A stretch of 64,000 nt of DNA, taken from the NCBI GenBank assembly GCA_942490885.1, contig CALNYT010000002.1:558001-622000 (forward strand), in the 5' to 3' direction. A model generated the notes under the pieces. The model was not told the DNA's origin. It saw only the letters and a program-made list of their open reading frames with translations, and did no database searches. The position numbers and the translations under genes are program-made. Below are positions 35,193 through 44,029 of this stretch, piece by piece (position 1 is the stretch's first letter; every line of letters begins with the position of its first letter). Origin of the DNA: Oceanirhabdus sp942490885 (lineage in GTDB: Bacteria; Bacillota; Clostridia; Clostridiales; Clostridiaceae).

Positions 35193-36074
35193 ATGGCTGT
35201 TAAAATTGTAACTGATAGTACTTGTTACATACCAAAAGAAATGTTGGAGCAATATGGAATTGATATAGTTTCACTAAGTGTTTCTTTTGATAGTGAGATT
35301 TATAAAGAAAGTGAAATAACAAATCAGGAATTCTATACATTACTTGATAAATATAATGTATTTCCTAAATCATCTCAACCATCTGTGGATGAGGTATATA
35401 AAATTTTTGAAAAACACGTAAATAATGGTGATGAAGTTATGGCAGTATTTTTATCATCGGATATGAGTGGAACATATCATTCTGCTTTAATGGTAAAGAA
35501 CATGATTTTAGAGAATTACCCAGAAGGAAAAATTGAGGTTATTGATTCTAGATCAAATTGTATGCAGTTAGGATATGCGGTACTAACAGCAGCAAGAGCT
35601 GCGGCAGAAGGGAAATCTTTAAAAGAGGTTGTTAAGTTAACAGAAAAGAATATTAAGAGAAGTAAATTTGTATTCTCTCCTGATTCATTGGAATATCTTA
35701 AAAAAGGTGGGAGAATTGGAACAGCGAGTGCTCTTTTAGGTTCAATTCTTCAAATTAAGCCTGTGCTTACTGTTCTTGATGGAAAGACAACCACTCTGGA
35801 TAAGGTAAGAACAAAGAAGAAAGCACTTAAGAGAATGATAGATGAATTAATTGAGAATATTACTGAATTTGGTATTGGTGAGGTTATTGTTCATCATATA
35901 AATTGCGAAGAAGAAGCAAGAAAATTTGCTACTATGATAGAGAATTATATAGGAAAGGCAGTAGATATATGTTCAATAGGACCCGTTATTGGAACTCATG
36001 TAGGCCCAGGGGCATTAGGCATTGTTTATTACACACAGGAAGAACTTAATAGAGATAAAGAAAGAAATAAGTAA
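35193..36074 (+). CDS. degV: DegV-family fatty-acid-binding protein
   Basis: A 293-residue DegV protein. It begins AVKIVTDSTCYIPKEM and has the fatty-acid pocket motifs FPKSSQPSVDEVYK, AVFLSSDMSGTYHSA, IEVIDSRSNCMQLGYAV and the C-terminal IGPVIGTHVGPGALGIVY. In Firmicutes such proteins (FakB type) present fatty acids to the FakA kinase; no fakA gene is adjacent. ATG 35193 follows GGAGG (35180-35184); nine upstream codons are ignored. Confidence 0.9.
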   Translation: MAVKIVTDSTCYIPKEMLEQYGIDIVSLSVSFDSEIYKESEITNQEFYTLLDKYNVFPKSSQPSVDEVYKIFEKHVNNGDEVMAVFLSSDMSGTYHSALMVKNMILENYPEGKIEVIDSRSNCMQLGYAVLTAARAAAEGKSLKEVVKLTEKNIKRSKFVFSPDSLEYLKKGGRIGTASALLGSILQIKPVLTVLDGKTTTLDKVRTKKKALKRMIDELIENITEFGIGEVIVHHINCEEEARKFATMIENYIGKAVDICSIGPVIGTHVGPGALGIVYYTQEELNRDKERNK

Positions 36075-36113
36075 TAGTTTACAAAGAAAATATCAAATAA
36101 ATATCAAATAAAT

Positions 36114-36157
36114 ATATTAATAAAGGCTATCACTATAATGATAGCCTTTATTAATAT
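36114..36157 (+). terminator. Strong terminator hairpin after degV
   Basis: A 19-bp perfect stem (36114-36132 with 36139-36157) surrounds a CTATAA loop. The right arm is T-rich. It could also block transcription from the opposite side. Confidence 0.75.
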
Positions 36158-36323
36158 TATATCAAAAATACTTGCAATATAATTTTATATGATATTTTTG
36201 TTGATTTAGTAAGATATGAATAAATATTTATAAAGTATAGGTATTTATTTAGTTTAAATTACAACTAACCTTGAAAAATGTAGAAAAATAAAATAAAATA
36301 ATAGTAGCGGGGGGGTTAGGAGA

Positions 36324-38429
36324 ATGGATAAAATAATATTAAAAAAATTGAAATATAAAATGCTTTTATTTATTGGGGCAGCAGTTATGATATGTTCTAT
36401 TGGTGGGAACTATCTTACAATTAGAGCAATGAGAGAAAAAACTGATAAGCTTGTTAATGAGGCATCACATGAAAAAGCTAATAAATATTCATTAATGGCT
36501 GAAGAAATGTTAACGATGGCATCAAAAGATGCAAAAGACTTGGTGGATACAGCATTAATTTTGAAAGAGAATGACGCTACAAGGGAAATGCTTATAGAGA
36601 TATTAAAGAGTACATTGAAGAATAATGATGAGTACGTTGCGGTATGGACATGCTGGGAAGAGAATTCATATGATAATAATGATTACAACTATCAATATAC
36701 AGAGAAGCATGACAATACTGGTCGGTTAATACCATATGCTGTTAAATCAAGATTTGGTATAGGGGTGGAAGTGTTGAAGGATTATGAGAAAGAAGGAGAA
36801 GGGGATTATTACGTTAAAGTAAAAAACGAAAAGAAACCTATGATCATAGATCCTTATATTCGTTCAATTGATGACAAGGAAGAATTAATAACTTCAATAG
36901 TTTATCCTATTATTGATAATAATAAATTTATTGGAGCCATGGGTATAGATATAAAACTCACAGAACTTCAAAATCAACTTACAGATATAAAGATACTTGA
37001 GAGTGGATATGGAGCATTGATATCAAATGAAGGGGAATTTGTAGCTCATAAGGATAAGAAGCTTCTTGGTGAAGAATTTATAGGCTTTAAAGAGGATGAG
37101 AAAATAAGAAATTCTATAGCTAACGGTGAAGAATTTAATGGTGAAAGTAAATCTGAATTTCTAAAGAAAAAAGTACATAGACTGATTATACCAGTAAATA
37201 TTGAAGAAATGGATATCTCATGGGCATTCATGGTGGATATACCTAAGGACGAGATTAGTCAAATATCAAAGAGTATCAGGAATAAATTAACAAGTGTAAA
37301 TGTCATTACATTGATAATAATATTAGGAATCATATATATATTAGCAAATAAGATAACAAAACCTATAGAAAAGACAACCATGATGTTAAAGGATATTGCA
37401 GAGGGTGAAGGGGATCTTACTAAGAGGTTAGAGGTTGTATCACAAGATGAGGTTGGTGAACTTTCAAACTGGTTCAATATATTCATTGGAAAGATTGGAG
37501 CTCTGATTGGAGATGTTCAAGAGAGTGCGGGTACTCTAAGTGAGAATACTTCATTGATTGAAGAGGCTATAAATGAGAATAATCATAATTTGGAGGAAGT
37601 TACCAAATCTATAGGAGAAGTGGCGGTATCAAGTGAGAGTAATGCGTCACTTGTTGAGGAAATAAATGCTAATCTAGAAGAGATAGCTAATAGTGCTGTG
37701 GTAATGAGAGAGGCATCTCATGCAGCGTTGGAGAATAGTAAAGAGATATTTGAAATTGTTGAACAAGGACAAAGAAGAGTAAAAGCACTTTCAGAAAACA
37801 ATGATGACCTTGAGGGGTCTATAACAACAGTTAATGACGTTATACAAAAATTATCAAAATCTTCCCAAAATATTGGGCATATACTTAAGGTAATAACAGA
37901 TATTTCAGAGCAAACCAATCTTTTAGCATTAAATGCAGCAATAGAGGCGGCAAGAGCTGGTGAACATGGAGCAGGATTTGCAGTTGTGGCAGATGAGGTG
38001 AGAAAGCTTGCTGAAGAGAGCAAGAACTCTGCAATTGATATTACTGAGATAGTAAGAGAGATTCAGTTACACGTAAGTAATGCAGATAAATCGGCAACAG
38101 AAGGAAAAAATATAGTAGATAGTTGTGTTAAGAGATCAGCTGAGATAGAGAGACGATTCAATAGAATATACGATAGAGTTGAATCTATAACTGTAAAATC
38201 AGAGGAGATTTATGACTTATCATCTCAACAGGCAGATGCCAGCAGCGAGATGAGCAGTGCAATGGAGAATATATCACAAGCACTTCAAACAAACGTACAC
38301 AATGTAAATAATATGAATAATTCAATAGAAAATCAGGTTAGTATCATGGAAGAGATAACAGCAAGTGTTCAAGAGGTGAATAATAGAGCTGATGAGTTAA
38401 GGAATGATACTGATAGGTTTAAGATATAG
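36324..38429 (+). CDS. Methyl-accepting chemotaxis protein with external Cache domain
   Basis: A 701-residue chemoreceptor. TM1 lies at about residues 13-32, followed by an external sensor of about 290 residues with dCache features (YVAVWTCWEENSYDNNDYN; SIVYPIIDNNKFIGAMGIDI). TM2 follows (VITLIIILGIIYILANKI), then HAMP (MMLKDIAEGEGDLTKRLEV) and the long signalling coiled coil. The conserved hairpin tip contacting CheA/CheW is ISEQTNLLALNAAIEAARAG and EHGAGFAVVADEVRKLAEES. A G7 tract lies just upstream of the AGGAG binding site. The ligand is unknown; dCache receptors often bind amino acids. Confidence 0.93.
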   Translation: MDKIILKKLKYKMLLFIGAAVMICSIGGNYLTIRAMREKTDKLVNEASHEKANKYSLMAEEMLTMASKDAKDLVDTALILKENDATREMLIEILKSTLKNNDEYVAVWTCWEENSYDNNDYNYQYTEKHDNTGRLIPYAVKSRFGIGVEVLKDYEKEGEGDYYVKVKNEKKPMIIDPYIRSIDDKEELITSIVYPIIDNNKFIGAMGIDIKLTELQNQLTDIKILESGYGALISNEGEFVAHKDKKLLGEEFIGFKEDEKIRNSIANGEEFNGESKSEFLKKKVHRLIIPVNIEEMDISWAFMVDIPKDEISQISKSIRNKLTSVNVITLIIILGIIYILANKITKPIEKTTMMLKDIAEGEGDLTKRLEVVSQDEVGELSNWFNIFIGKIGALIGDVQESAGTLSENTSLIEEAINENNHNLEEVTKSIGEVAVSSESNASLVEEINANLEEIANSAVVMREASHAALENSKEIFEIVEQGQRRVKALSENNDDLEGSITTVNDVIQKLSKSSQNIGHILKVITDISEQTNLLALNAAIEAARAGEHGAGFAVVADEVRKLAEESKNSAIDITEIVREIQLHVSNADKSATEGKNIVDSCVKRSAEIERRFNRIYDRVESITVKSEEIYDLSSQQADASSEMSSAMENISQALQTNVHNVNNMNNSIENQVSIMEEITASVQEVNNRADELRNDTDRFKI

Positions 38430-38433
38430 GATA

Positions 38434-38466
38434 AAACCCCACAAGATTTTTCTTGTGGGGTTTATT
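38434..38466 (+). terminator. Rho-independent terminator of the chemoreceptor gene
   Basis: A 13-bp stem (38434-38446 with 38451-38463) encloses a TTTT loop, with an A run before it and Ts after. Confidence 0.82.
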
Positions 38467-38505
38467 GGTATTTTTAGATAGGAAATTCTCAATTATCCAT
38501 TTGGT

Positions 38506-38931
38506 TTAAATGTGTGGTTGACATGGTTGAGAAATACTATTTAAAGCTTCTTCTGCTTCATTCTGTAGCTGAGAAGTAATAGCCATGTCTCCTAGAGCAA
38601 CAATTCCTACAAGTCCTTCATCATTACATATAGGAAGACGTCTTACCTGGCGATTACTCATCAATTGAGTAGCTTCATCTACATTCATATCTGGAGTTCC
38701 AGTTACAATGTTTGTTGACATAACTTCTACAATTGGTGTAGATTTGTCTTTGCCGCTTGCAATAGTTCTTAAGGCGATATCTCTATCAGTTACCACACCA
38801 ATTACTTTCTTGTTTTCTAGTATTGGAATTGATCCAATATCATGCTCTTTCATTAACCTTGCAGCCTTCTCTATAGTATCATTTTTACTTAGAGTTACCA
38901 CGTTTTTAGTCATTATGTCTCTTATATCCAC
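38506..38931 (-). CDS. Tandem CBS-domain protein
   Basis: A 141-residue protein made of two CBS domains: MDIRDIMTKNVVTLSKNDTI then IGSIPILENKKVIGVVTDRD, and IVEVMSTNIVTGTP then RQVRRLPICNDEGLVGIVAL. CBS pairs bind adenosyl ligands (AMP, ATP, SAM) and regulate partners. Here it stands alone without an enzyme domain. A DUF3892 gene lies 24 nt upstream on the same strand and is probably cotranscribed. Confidence 0.88.
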   Translation of the reverse strand: MDIRDIMTKNVVTLSKNDTIEKAARLMKEHDIGSIPILENKKVIGVVTDRDIALRTIASGKDKSTPIVEVMSTNIVTGTPDMNVDEATQLMSNRQVRRLPICNDEGLVGIVALGDMAITSQLQNEAEEALNSISQPCQPHI

Positions 38932-38955
38932 AATTAATCACCTCTTTGTATTATT

Positions 38956-39174
38956 TTAGAAACTTGGAAGATTATCTAGTATTTGGTCTGGACTTGTTCT
39001 TGGAGTTGATGATATAACATCTACTCCATTTCTGTTTTTTTTCACAACAGTAGAATCAAGTTGACCTGCTCTAGCTGATGCAACAGCTTGAGTTGCAGTC
39101 ATTACTTCACCAGTATTAGTCATAATATTTGTAATATCCCCATCTTGATTTTTTCTTACTTTGACTATTTTCAT
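38956..39174 (-). CDS. DUF3892 family small protein
   Basis: A 72-residue protein: MKIVKVRKNQDGDITNIMTN, TGEVMTATQAVASARAGQLD and GVDVISSTPRTSPDQILDNL. This is the DUF3892 pattern. Function is unknown. An AGAAAGGAG site lies just upstream of the ATG (minus strand). Probably first gene of a unit with the CBS protein. Confidence 0.8.
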   Translation of the reverse strand: MKIVKVRKNQDGDITNIMTNTGEVMTATQAVASARAGQLDSTVVKKNRNGVDVISSTPRTSPDQILDNLPSF

Positions 39175-39383
39175 TGGCTTTCTCCTTTCTAAAAAAAATC
39201 ATCAATAATATTATCTGTAATAAAATTAAATTAATCCTCTAAAAATAATACAAGCAATGAGATTATTTGCATATGTCTTAAGGTCATGCATTAAAAAATG
39301 TAATACATAAAAAGTTATATAACAACTAAAAATATATTTGGAATGATTAATTTTTAAGAATTTAAAATTAGAAGGAGGAACTT

Positions 39384-39587
39384 ATGAATTCAGTACATTA
39401 TAATATAGGCGGACTTGCAGGTCCAGAAAGTAAAACAAGAGTTAAAAATGCACTAAATAAAATAGAAGGTATTCAAAATGTTATCGTTGATGTACCTAGA
39501 GGAACAATAGAAGTTAAATATAATGAGAAGACAACAGAAGCGGAAATAAAAAATATTATAGAAAATACAGGATACGTAATACAGTAA
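39384..39587 (+). CDS. HMA-fold small protein lacking the CxxC metal site
   Basis: A 67-residue ferredoxin-like (heavy-metal-associated) protein: VHYNIGGLAGPESKTRVKNA, LNKIEGIQNVIVDVPRGTIE and VKYNEKTTEAEIKNIIENTG. In copper chaperones the first loop carries CxxC (MxCxxC); here it reads GGLAGPES, with no Cys in the whole protein. Metal binding of the CopZ type is therefore unlikely, and the fold may serve another purpose. The start has AAGGAGGA upstream (7-nt spacing). Confidence 0.75.
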   Translation: MNSVHYNIGGLAGPESKTRVKNALNKIEGIQNVIVDVPRGTIEVKYNEKTTEAEIKNIIENTGYVIQ

Positions 39588-39614
39588 AAACATAATTGAG
39601 AATGAATAATGAAT

Positions 39615-39840
39615 AATGGAGAATTGAGAATGATTGATATTTCTCTGTGAGAAATTTTATTTTATTGTTCCTTGGAGAATTTGAATTTACTCGTTTCATA
39701 ACATGAAACATTGTGTTTAAAATGCAAGATTTTATCCTAGTATAAAATGAGTAAAGTTCTTTTGTCTTAAAGAACAATAATAATGTAGCTTCTGTCCTTA
39801 GTCAGAAGCATCCATCGTTCTCCACTCTCAATTCTCCATT
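39615..39840. mobile_element. MITE-like non-coding element with 15-bp terminal inverted repeats
   Basis: AATGGAGAATTGAGA (39615-39629) is exactly matched in reverse by 39826-39840, giving a 226-bp element with no ORF of worth. Inside are small hairpins (GCTTCTG/CAGAAGC at 39788-39809). The left end also carries GAGAATGATTGATATTTCTCT, nearly identical to the hairpin repeat at 15.66 kb. No transposase is encoded, and target duplications are not certain. Confidence 0.6.
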
Positions 39841-39886
39841 TTTTAAAAATGTGTTAGATTGGATTTTTCAGGGGGTATTACATAAT

Positions 39887-40612
39887 ATGGTACAACTAAA
39901 TTTCATAGGAGTTGGGAGTGCGTTTAATCCTAAACTTGGAAACAATAGTGCATTTATAAAAAAGAATAAGAGTTTGATTCTTATTGATTGTGGAGGAACT
40001 GTTTTTCAAAGATTACAAGAATTGAATATGCTAGATAGAGTAGATAATGTATATATTATAATTACACATACTCATCCTGATCATGTTGGAAGTCTTGGAG
40101 AGATAATTTTTTATCTGTATAATATCTTAAAGAAAAAAGCGACTATAGTATTTCCTAATAAAGAAGTTATTGAAATATTTTTGAGTGCTATAGGTGCAAC
40201 TAGTAAACAGTATAATCTACTAAGTGATGATATTGCAAAGGTTGATGATAAAGAATTGGGAGTGTTTTCAGTAGAATTTTTGCCGGTTTCCCATGTTAAG
40301 ACGATGCCTTGTTATGGATTCATAATGGAAATAGATGGTGAGGATTTTTATTATAGCGGTGATTCTAATAATATTGAGAATAGAATAATTGAGATGTTGG
40401 AAAAGGGTGAGCTTGATAGATTATATCAGGATACTTGTGGGTTAGATTATAAAGGAAATGCTCATATGTCTTTAAGAAAACTTAAAGAATCAATTAGAAA
40501 GGATTATAGAAATAAAGTTTATTGTATGCATCTTGATGAGCATATTGCTAGAAAAGATATTGAAGAGAGTGGGTTCAATGTTGTTGAGAGATACAAAACT
40601 AATTGTAAATAA
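39887..40612 (+). CDS. MBL-fold metallo-hydrolase
   Basis: A 241-residue metallo-beta-lactamase-fold protein, similar in layout to RNase Z/arylsulfatase-like members. It has LNFIGVGSAFNPKLGNNSAF at the N-terminus, the metal motif THTHPDHVGSLGEI, a later His in LPVSHVKTMPCYGF, Asp in YYSGDSNNIENR and the C-terminal CMHLDEHIA. It needs two metal ions; the substrate is unknown. ATG 39887 follows AGGGGG; the frame from 39851 is longer without a site. Confidence 0.85.
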   Translation: MVQLNFIGVGSAFNPKLGNNSAFIKKNKSLILIDCGGTVFQRLQELNMLDRVDNVYIIITHTHPDHVGSLGEIIFYLYNILKKKATIVFPNKEVIEIFLSAIGATSKQYNLLSDDIAKVDDKELGVFSVEFLPVSHVKTMPCYGFIMEIDGEDFYYSGDSNNIENRIIEMLEKGELDRLYQDTCGLDYKGNAHMSLRKLKESIRKDYRNKVYCMHLDEHIARKDIEESGFNVVERYKTNCK

Positions 40613-40630
40613 AAGTAAAATTAGATGGGA

Positions 40631-40663
40631 AAGTTGTACAAGATATTTTGTGCGACTTTTTTT
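40631..40663 (+). terminator. Rho-independent terminator
   Basis: AAGTTGTACAA pairs with TTGTGCGACTT, allowing two G-U pairs (40631-40641, 40648-40658), and a long T run follows. Confidence 0.82.
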
Positions 40664-40716
40664 AATTCAAGATTTAGATTGATTTTATAAGGTGACTTTA
40701 TTGGTGTATTTAACGT

Positions 40717-40736
40717 ATGTTACACCAATGTAACAT
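40717..40736 (+). promoter_or_regulatory. Bce-type regulator operator upstream of the orphan permease
   Basis: ATGTTACACCAATGTAACAT is a perfect 8-4-8 inverted repeat. It matches the palindrome at 53235-53258 and resembles the TNACA-N4-TGTAA motif reported for BceR-like regulators. Downstream the blocks GTAATGCTAAGATATGGAAT and TGTATTATAT also recur, slightly changed, before the ABC operon at 53.4 kb. Confidence 0.8.
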
Positions 40737-40829
40737 TTAGGTGATAAAGTGTAATGCTAAGATATGGAATTAAAGTAAGAAAGAATGTATTATATTCTTA
40801 TGAACCATAGGAATTGGGGGGAATTGAGT

Positions 40830-42734
40830 ATGAATACAATTAATATAGCATATAAGAATATGAAAAGTAATATTAAAACTTATGGAATACATTTGGTGGC
40901 TATGATATTTTCAGTTATGATTTATTATAATTTTTCATCCTTGAAATATAATGCAAGGTTGTTTGAGACAACTGGGTTAGGTAATTCTATTAAGTGGACT
41001 TCAGGAGCCTGTGCATTTTTATTGATATTATTTTTAGCTTTCTTTATATGGTATTCTAATTCTGTTTTCTTGAGACAGAGGAAGAGAGAAATTGGAGTAT
41101 ATTCATTTATGGGGCTAAGTGGAGAAGAGATAGGACGAATCTATGCTATTGAAACAACTTTTATAGGGCTAATAGCTACGAGTGTAGGGTTATTATGTGG
41201 AATTATAACCAATAAATTATTTATAATGATTTTCTTAAAGGTATTATCACAAGAGATTAAGGTAGATTTCGTAATTTCAACAAAAGGTATAGTAGAAACT
41301 ACTTTATGTTTTGCAGTGTTCTTTTTAATATCTTCATTGGTGGGATATATAAATATCTGTAGAAGTAAGTTGATAGAGCTATTCAATGCTGGCAAGACAG
41401 AAGAAAAACCACAGAATATAAGTCTTATAAAAGGAATATTAGCTATAGTGATTATAGGAAGTGCTTATTTTTATTATGCATATGATTTTAATTATACACA
41501 TTTAAGTAGGGTTCCAATTGTTGTTGGATTAATTGTATGGGGAACATTTTGGTTATTTGAAGCCGTAATACCTGCTGTGATTAAAGGGGTTCAGAGAAAT
41601 AAAAAGATATTCTATAGAGGGAGTAATATAATTGCTATATCAAATTTAACTTATAGGATAAGAAAGAATTATAAGAGTCTAACAGCAGTAGCAATATTGG
41701 TTGCTAGTTCTATAACTGCTTTTGGATGCTGTTATTCATTTAAATATGATATGGATATATCAAGGAGATTAGATGCACCATTTCATTTAGGAGTTATATC
41801 AGAGAAAAAGGATGATTACGGTAAAATCAAAAATATTCTAAGAGAAATAGAAATAAGTGGTACAGAGATACATGATACAGTTTCAGTAGATTTTATGGAA
41901 ATTGGATTAGTACCAGAAGAAGACGGATATACAAAGCTGGTAAATCACATTGTTATCAAATATTCAGAGATTGAAAAATTGGTAAGAGGTATTGAAGGAC
42001 GTAAAGGTAAAAAGCTATTAAGTAAGATTGAAGTAGGGGATGGTAATGTAATAAATATCAGAAATTCAGGAGGCGGGATAGCCTTTGCTGGGCCAATAAA
42101 TCTTCAAAGAGATGATATGAAATTTACAATAATAAAAGAAGTATCATGTCCAACTTTCGGAAAAATATATGATCAAAATACATTAATAATGAGTGATGAA
42201 GATTATGAAAGATATAAGGAACAGTTTAAACAGTACACGTATACAGGTATAAATATTAAAGATGAATCAAAGCTCGCTTATATAAGTACTAATCTCAAAA
42301 GTGAGTTGAGTGGGGAGAAGTTTTATTCAAAATCATTTATAAATCCGAGGGATTATGCAGAAGGTATAGTGATAGCTTTTTTAGGTGGAGTAATTTCCAT
42401 GGTGTTTATGGCTGCATCAGGAGTTATGATATATTTCAATATAATCAGTGAAGCATATATGGATAGAGAAAAATATGAGAGATTAATGAATATAGGGGTA
42501 ACAAAAAGAGAAATATGGATTGTCATAGTTAAACAAGGTGCTATTCAATGTGTTTTACCACTATTAGTTGGAATAATACATGGGTGTGTTGCTTTAAGTG
42601 TACTCTCCTTTATCTTGTATAATAATCAAACAGTACCTATTACAATCTCCATAGTGGCTCTTTCTGTAGTGTATATAATCTTTTATTTCTTAGCCATAAA
42701 TAAATTCGTTAAGGTTGTTACAAAGAAAAGATAA
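40830..42734 (+). CDS. BceB-like FtsX-domain ABC permease without its own ATPase gene
   Basis: A 634-residue membrane protein of the peptide-sensing/detoxification (Peptide-7) ABC exporter type. It has ten predicted helices, with a large external domain between helices 7 and 8 (about residues 300-510), and two FtsX domains: SVFLRQRKREIGVYSFMGLS and YMDREKYERLMNIGVTKREI. It strongly resembles the permease at 54121-56052 along its whole length (for example KNYKSLTAVAILVAS is identical). No ATP-binding gene lies before or after it, so it may use the ATPase at 53370 or be single. ATG 40830 follows GGGGGGAA. Confidence 0.85.
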   Translation: MNTINIAYKNMKSNIKTYGIHLVAMIFSVMIYYNFSSLKYNARLFETTGLGNSIKWTSGACAFLLILFLAFFIWYSNSVFLRQRKREIGVYSFMGLSGEEIGRIYAIETTFIGLIATSVGLLCGIITNKLFIMIFLKVLSQEIKVDFVISTKGIVETTLCFAVFFLISSLVGYINICRSKLIELFNAGKTEEKPQNISLIKGILAIVIIGSAYFYYAYDFNYTHLSRVPIVVGLIVWGTFWLFEAVIPAVIKGVQRNKKIFYRGSNIIAISNLTYRIRKNYKSLTAVAILVASSITAFGCCYSFKYDMDISRRLDAPFHLGVISEKKDDYGKIKNILREIEISGTEIHDTVSVDFMEIGLVPEEDGYTKLVNHIVIKYSEIEKLVRGIEGRKGKKLLSKIEVGDGNVINIRNSGGGIAFAGPINLQRDDMKFTIIKEVSCPTFGKIYDQNTLIMSDEDYERYKEQFKQYTYTGINIKDESKLAYISTNLKSELSGEKFYSKSFINPRDYAEGIVIAFLGGVISMVFMAASGVMIYFNIISEAYMDREKYERLMNIGVTKREIWIVIVKQGAIQCVLPLLVGIIHGCVALSVLSFILYNNQTVPITISIVALSVVYIIFYFLAINKFVKVVTKKR

Positions 42735-42758
42735 AATATTTAGAGTTTAAGATTTAAG

Positions 42759-42783
42759 CCCCCAAGAAATTTTATCTTGGGGG
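42759..42783. terminator. GC-rich hairpin between convergent genes
   Basis: CCCCCAAGA (42759-42767) pairs with TCTTGGGGG (42775-42783). It lies between the convergent permease and repeat-protein genes and lacks a strong T run. Confidence 0.6.
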
Positions 42784-42802
42784 GGATAATTACATTGGGA
42801 GA

Positions 42803-43675
42803 TTATTTGTTTAATATATCTTTTATTAATTGAGAAGCTTCTTCTTTAGTGATAGTTCCATTTTTAACTTGAACTTTTATTTCTTGTAAAAGAGTTTTTT
42901 GCTCTTCGGTAAGGTTTTCATGGAATTTATGCTTAATTCTTTCGCCCATTCCCTTTATACCAGTATCTTTTAGCTTTTGAAGAAATTCTTGTTTAGTGAT
43001 TTCTTCATTTTTAAGTTGCTCTTTTAACTCTGAAATTAATGCTTTCTGCTCTTCAGTTAATTTAACATCAGGACCTTTTCTTTCAGGAAGTTGAATTCCA
43101 GCAGCTTCAATTTTAGATTTAGCTTCTTCTTTAGTGATAGTTCCATTTTTAACTTGTTCTCTGATTTCATTTAAAAGTGTTTTTTGTTCTTCAGTAAGAT
43201 TTTCTTGGAACTTATGTTTCATTTTTGCTCTCATGCCTTCTATACCAGCATCTTTAAGCTTTTGAACAAATTCTTCTTTAGTGATTTCTTCATTCTTAAG
43301 TTTCTCTCTTAATTGAGAAACTAATTCTTTTTGTTCTTCAGTTAATTTAATAGCAGGACCTTTTCTTTCTGGAAGTTGAATTCCAGTAGCTTCAATTTTA
43401 GCTTTAGCTTCTTCTTTAGTGATAGTTCCATTTTGAACTTGCTCTCTGATTTCATCTAATAGAGCTCTTTGATCTTCAGTTATATTCATGTTGAATTTTT
43501 TTACAGCTTTTGCACCCTCGTTTTCTCTTACCTTATTGAATTGTCTGTTTTCTACTTTCATAGACTTTCTAAAAGTTGTTGAGTCTGTAACACCTTCTGC
43601 GAATGCTGATACAGTTGGTACTGTAATCATAGCCCCTAATAATACTGGTAAGAAATACTTTTTGATTTTGTTCAT
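42803..43675 (-). CDS. Secreted lysine/glutamate-rich repeat protein
   Basis: A 290-residue protein with a clear Sec signal peptide (MNKIKKYFLPVLLGAMITV, then SAFAEG). The rest is built from repeats: a unit of about 85-90 residues occurs twice and begins a third time. Each contains LTEEQKTLLNEIREQVKNGT, ITKEEAK, IQLPERKGP and ITKEEFVQKLKDAGI. The short helical subunits (xTxEQ...L..I/L...NGxITKEE) resemble SHOCT/DUF2680-like helical hairpins. It is probably an exported helical protein of the cell surface or medium. An AGGAGG site precedes the ATG. Function is unknown. Confidence 0.7.
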   Translation of the reverse strand: MNKIKKYFLPVLLGAMITVPTVSAFAEGVTDSTTFRKSMKVENRQFNKVRENEGAKAVKKFNMNITEDQRALLDEIREQVQNGTITKEEAKAKIEATGIQLPERKGPAIKLTEEQKELVSQLREKLKNEEITKEEFVQKLKDAGIEGMRAKMKHKFQENLTEEQKTLLNEIREQVKNGTITKEEAKSKIEAAGIQLPERKGPDVKLTEEQKALISELKEQLKNEEITKQEFLQKLKDTGIKGMGERIKHKFHENLTEEQKTLLQEIKVQVKNGTITKEEASQLIKDILNK

Positions 43676-43901
43676 AATAAATTCCTCCTAGAATTTTGTT
43701 TTATTTTTAGAATTATTTTCATGATTATAACAAAGTGATTTATCTAATATTAGATGGAATGGATCATTGTGTAACTTATGATGATAAATCATTTTGTAAG
43801 TTTGTTATGTTTTAATCTATGAACTTATTATAATCAATAATTTCAGAATAATTATGGTAAGATTGTGTGAAAATATGTGATTAATATAATTCAAGGTAGT
43901 G

Positions 43902-43963
43902 AGTAGATTTAGATAGAAAAGCTTTTAAAACATCCCCAGGGGTAAATTCCCCTGGGGATGTTT
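43902..43963. repeat. Palindromic repeat, copy A
   Basis: AGTAGATTTAGATAGAAAA (43902-43920) is followed by a 15-bp perfect stem around CCCCAGGGG (43928-43942 with 43949-43963). The same leader and core recur as copy B (44656) and copy C (49506). Confidence 0.75.
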
Positions 43964-44029
43964 GTCTTGGTCTTGATAAAAAAAGTAGTGAGAGGTATAA
44001 TGTGGGTAATAATGTAAAATGGGGGTAGT

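Noticed and set aside
39556..39777. A 73-codon minus-strand ORF across the MITE-like element
   Set aside because: It crosses the terminal repeat of a non-coding element and starts without a binding site.
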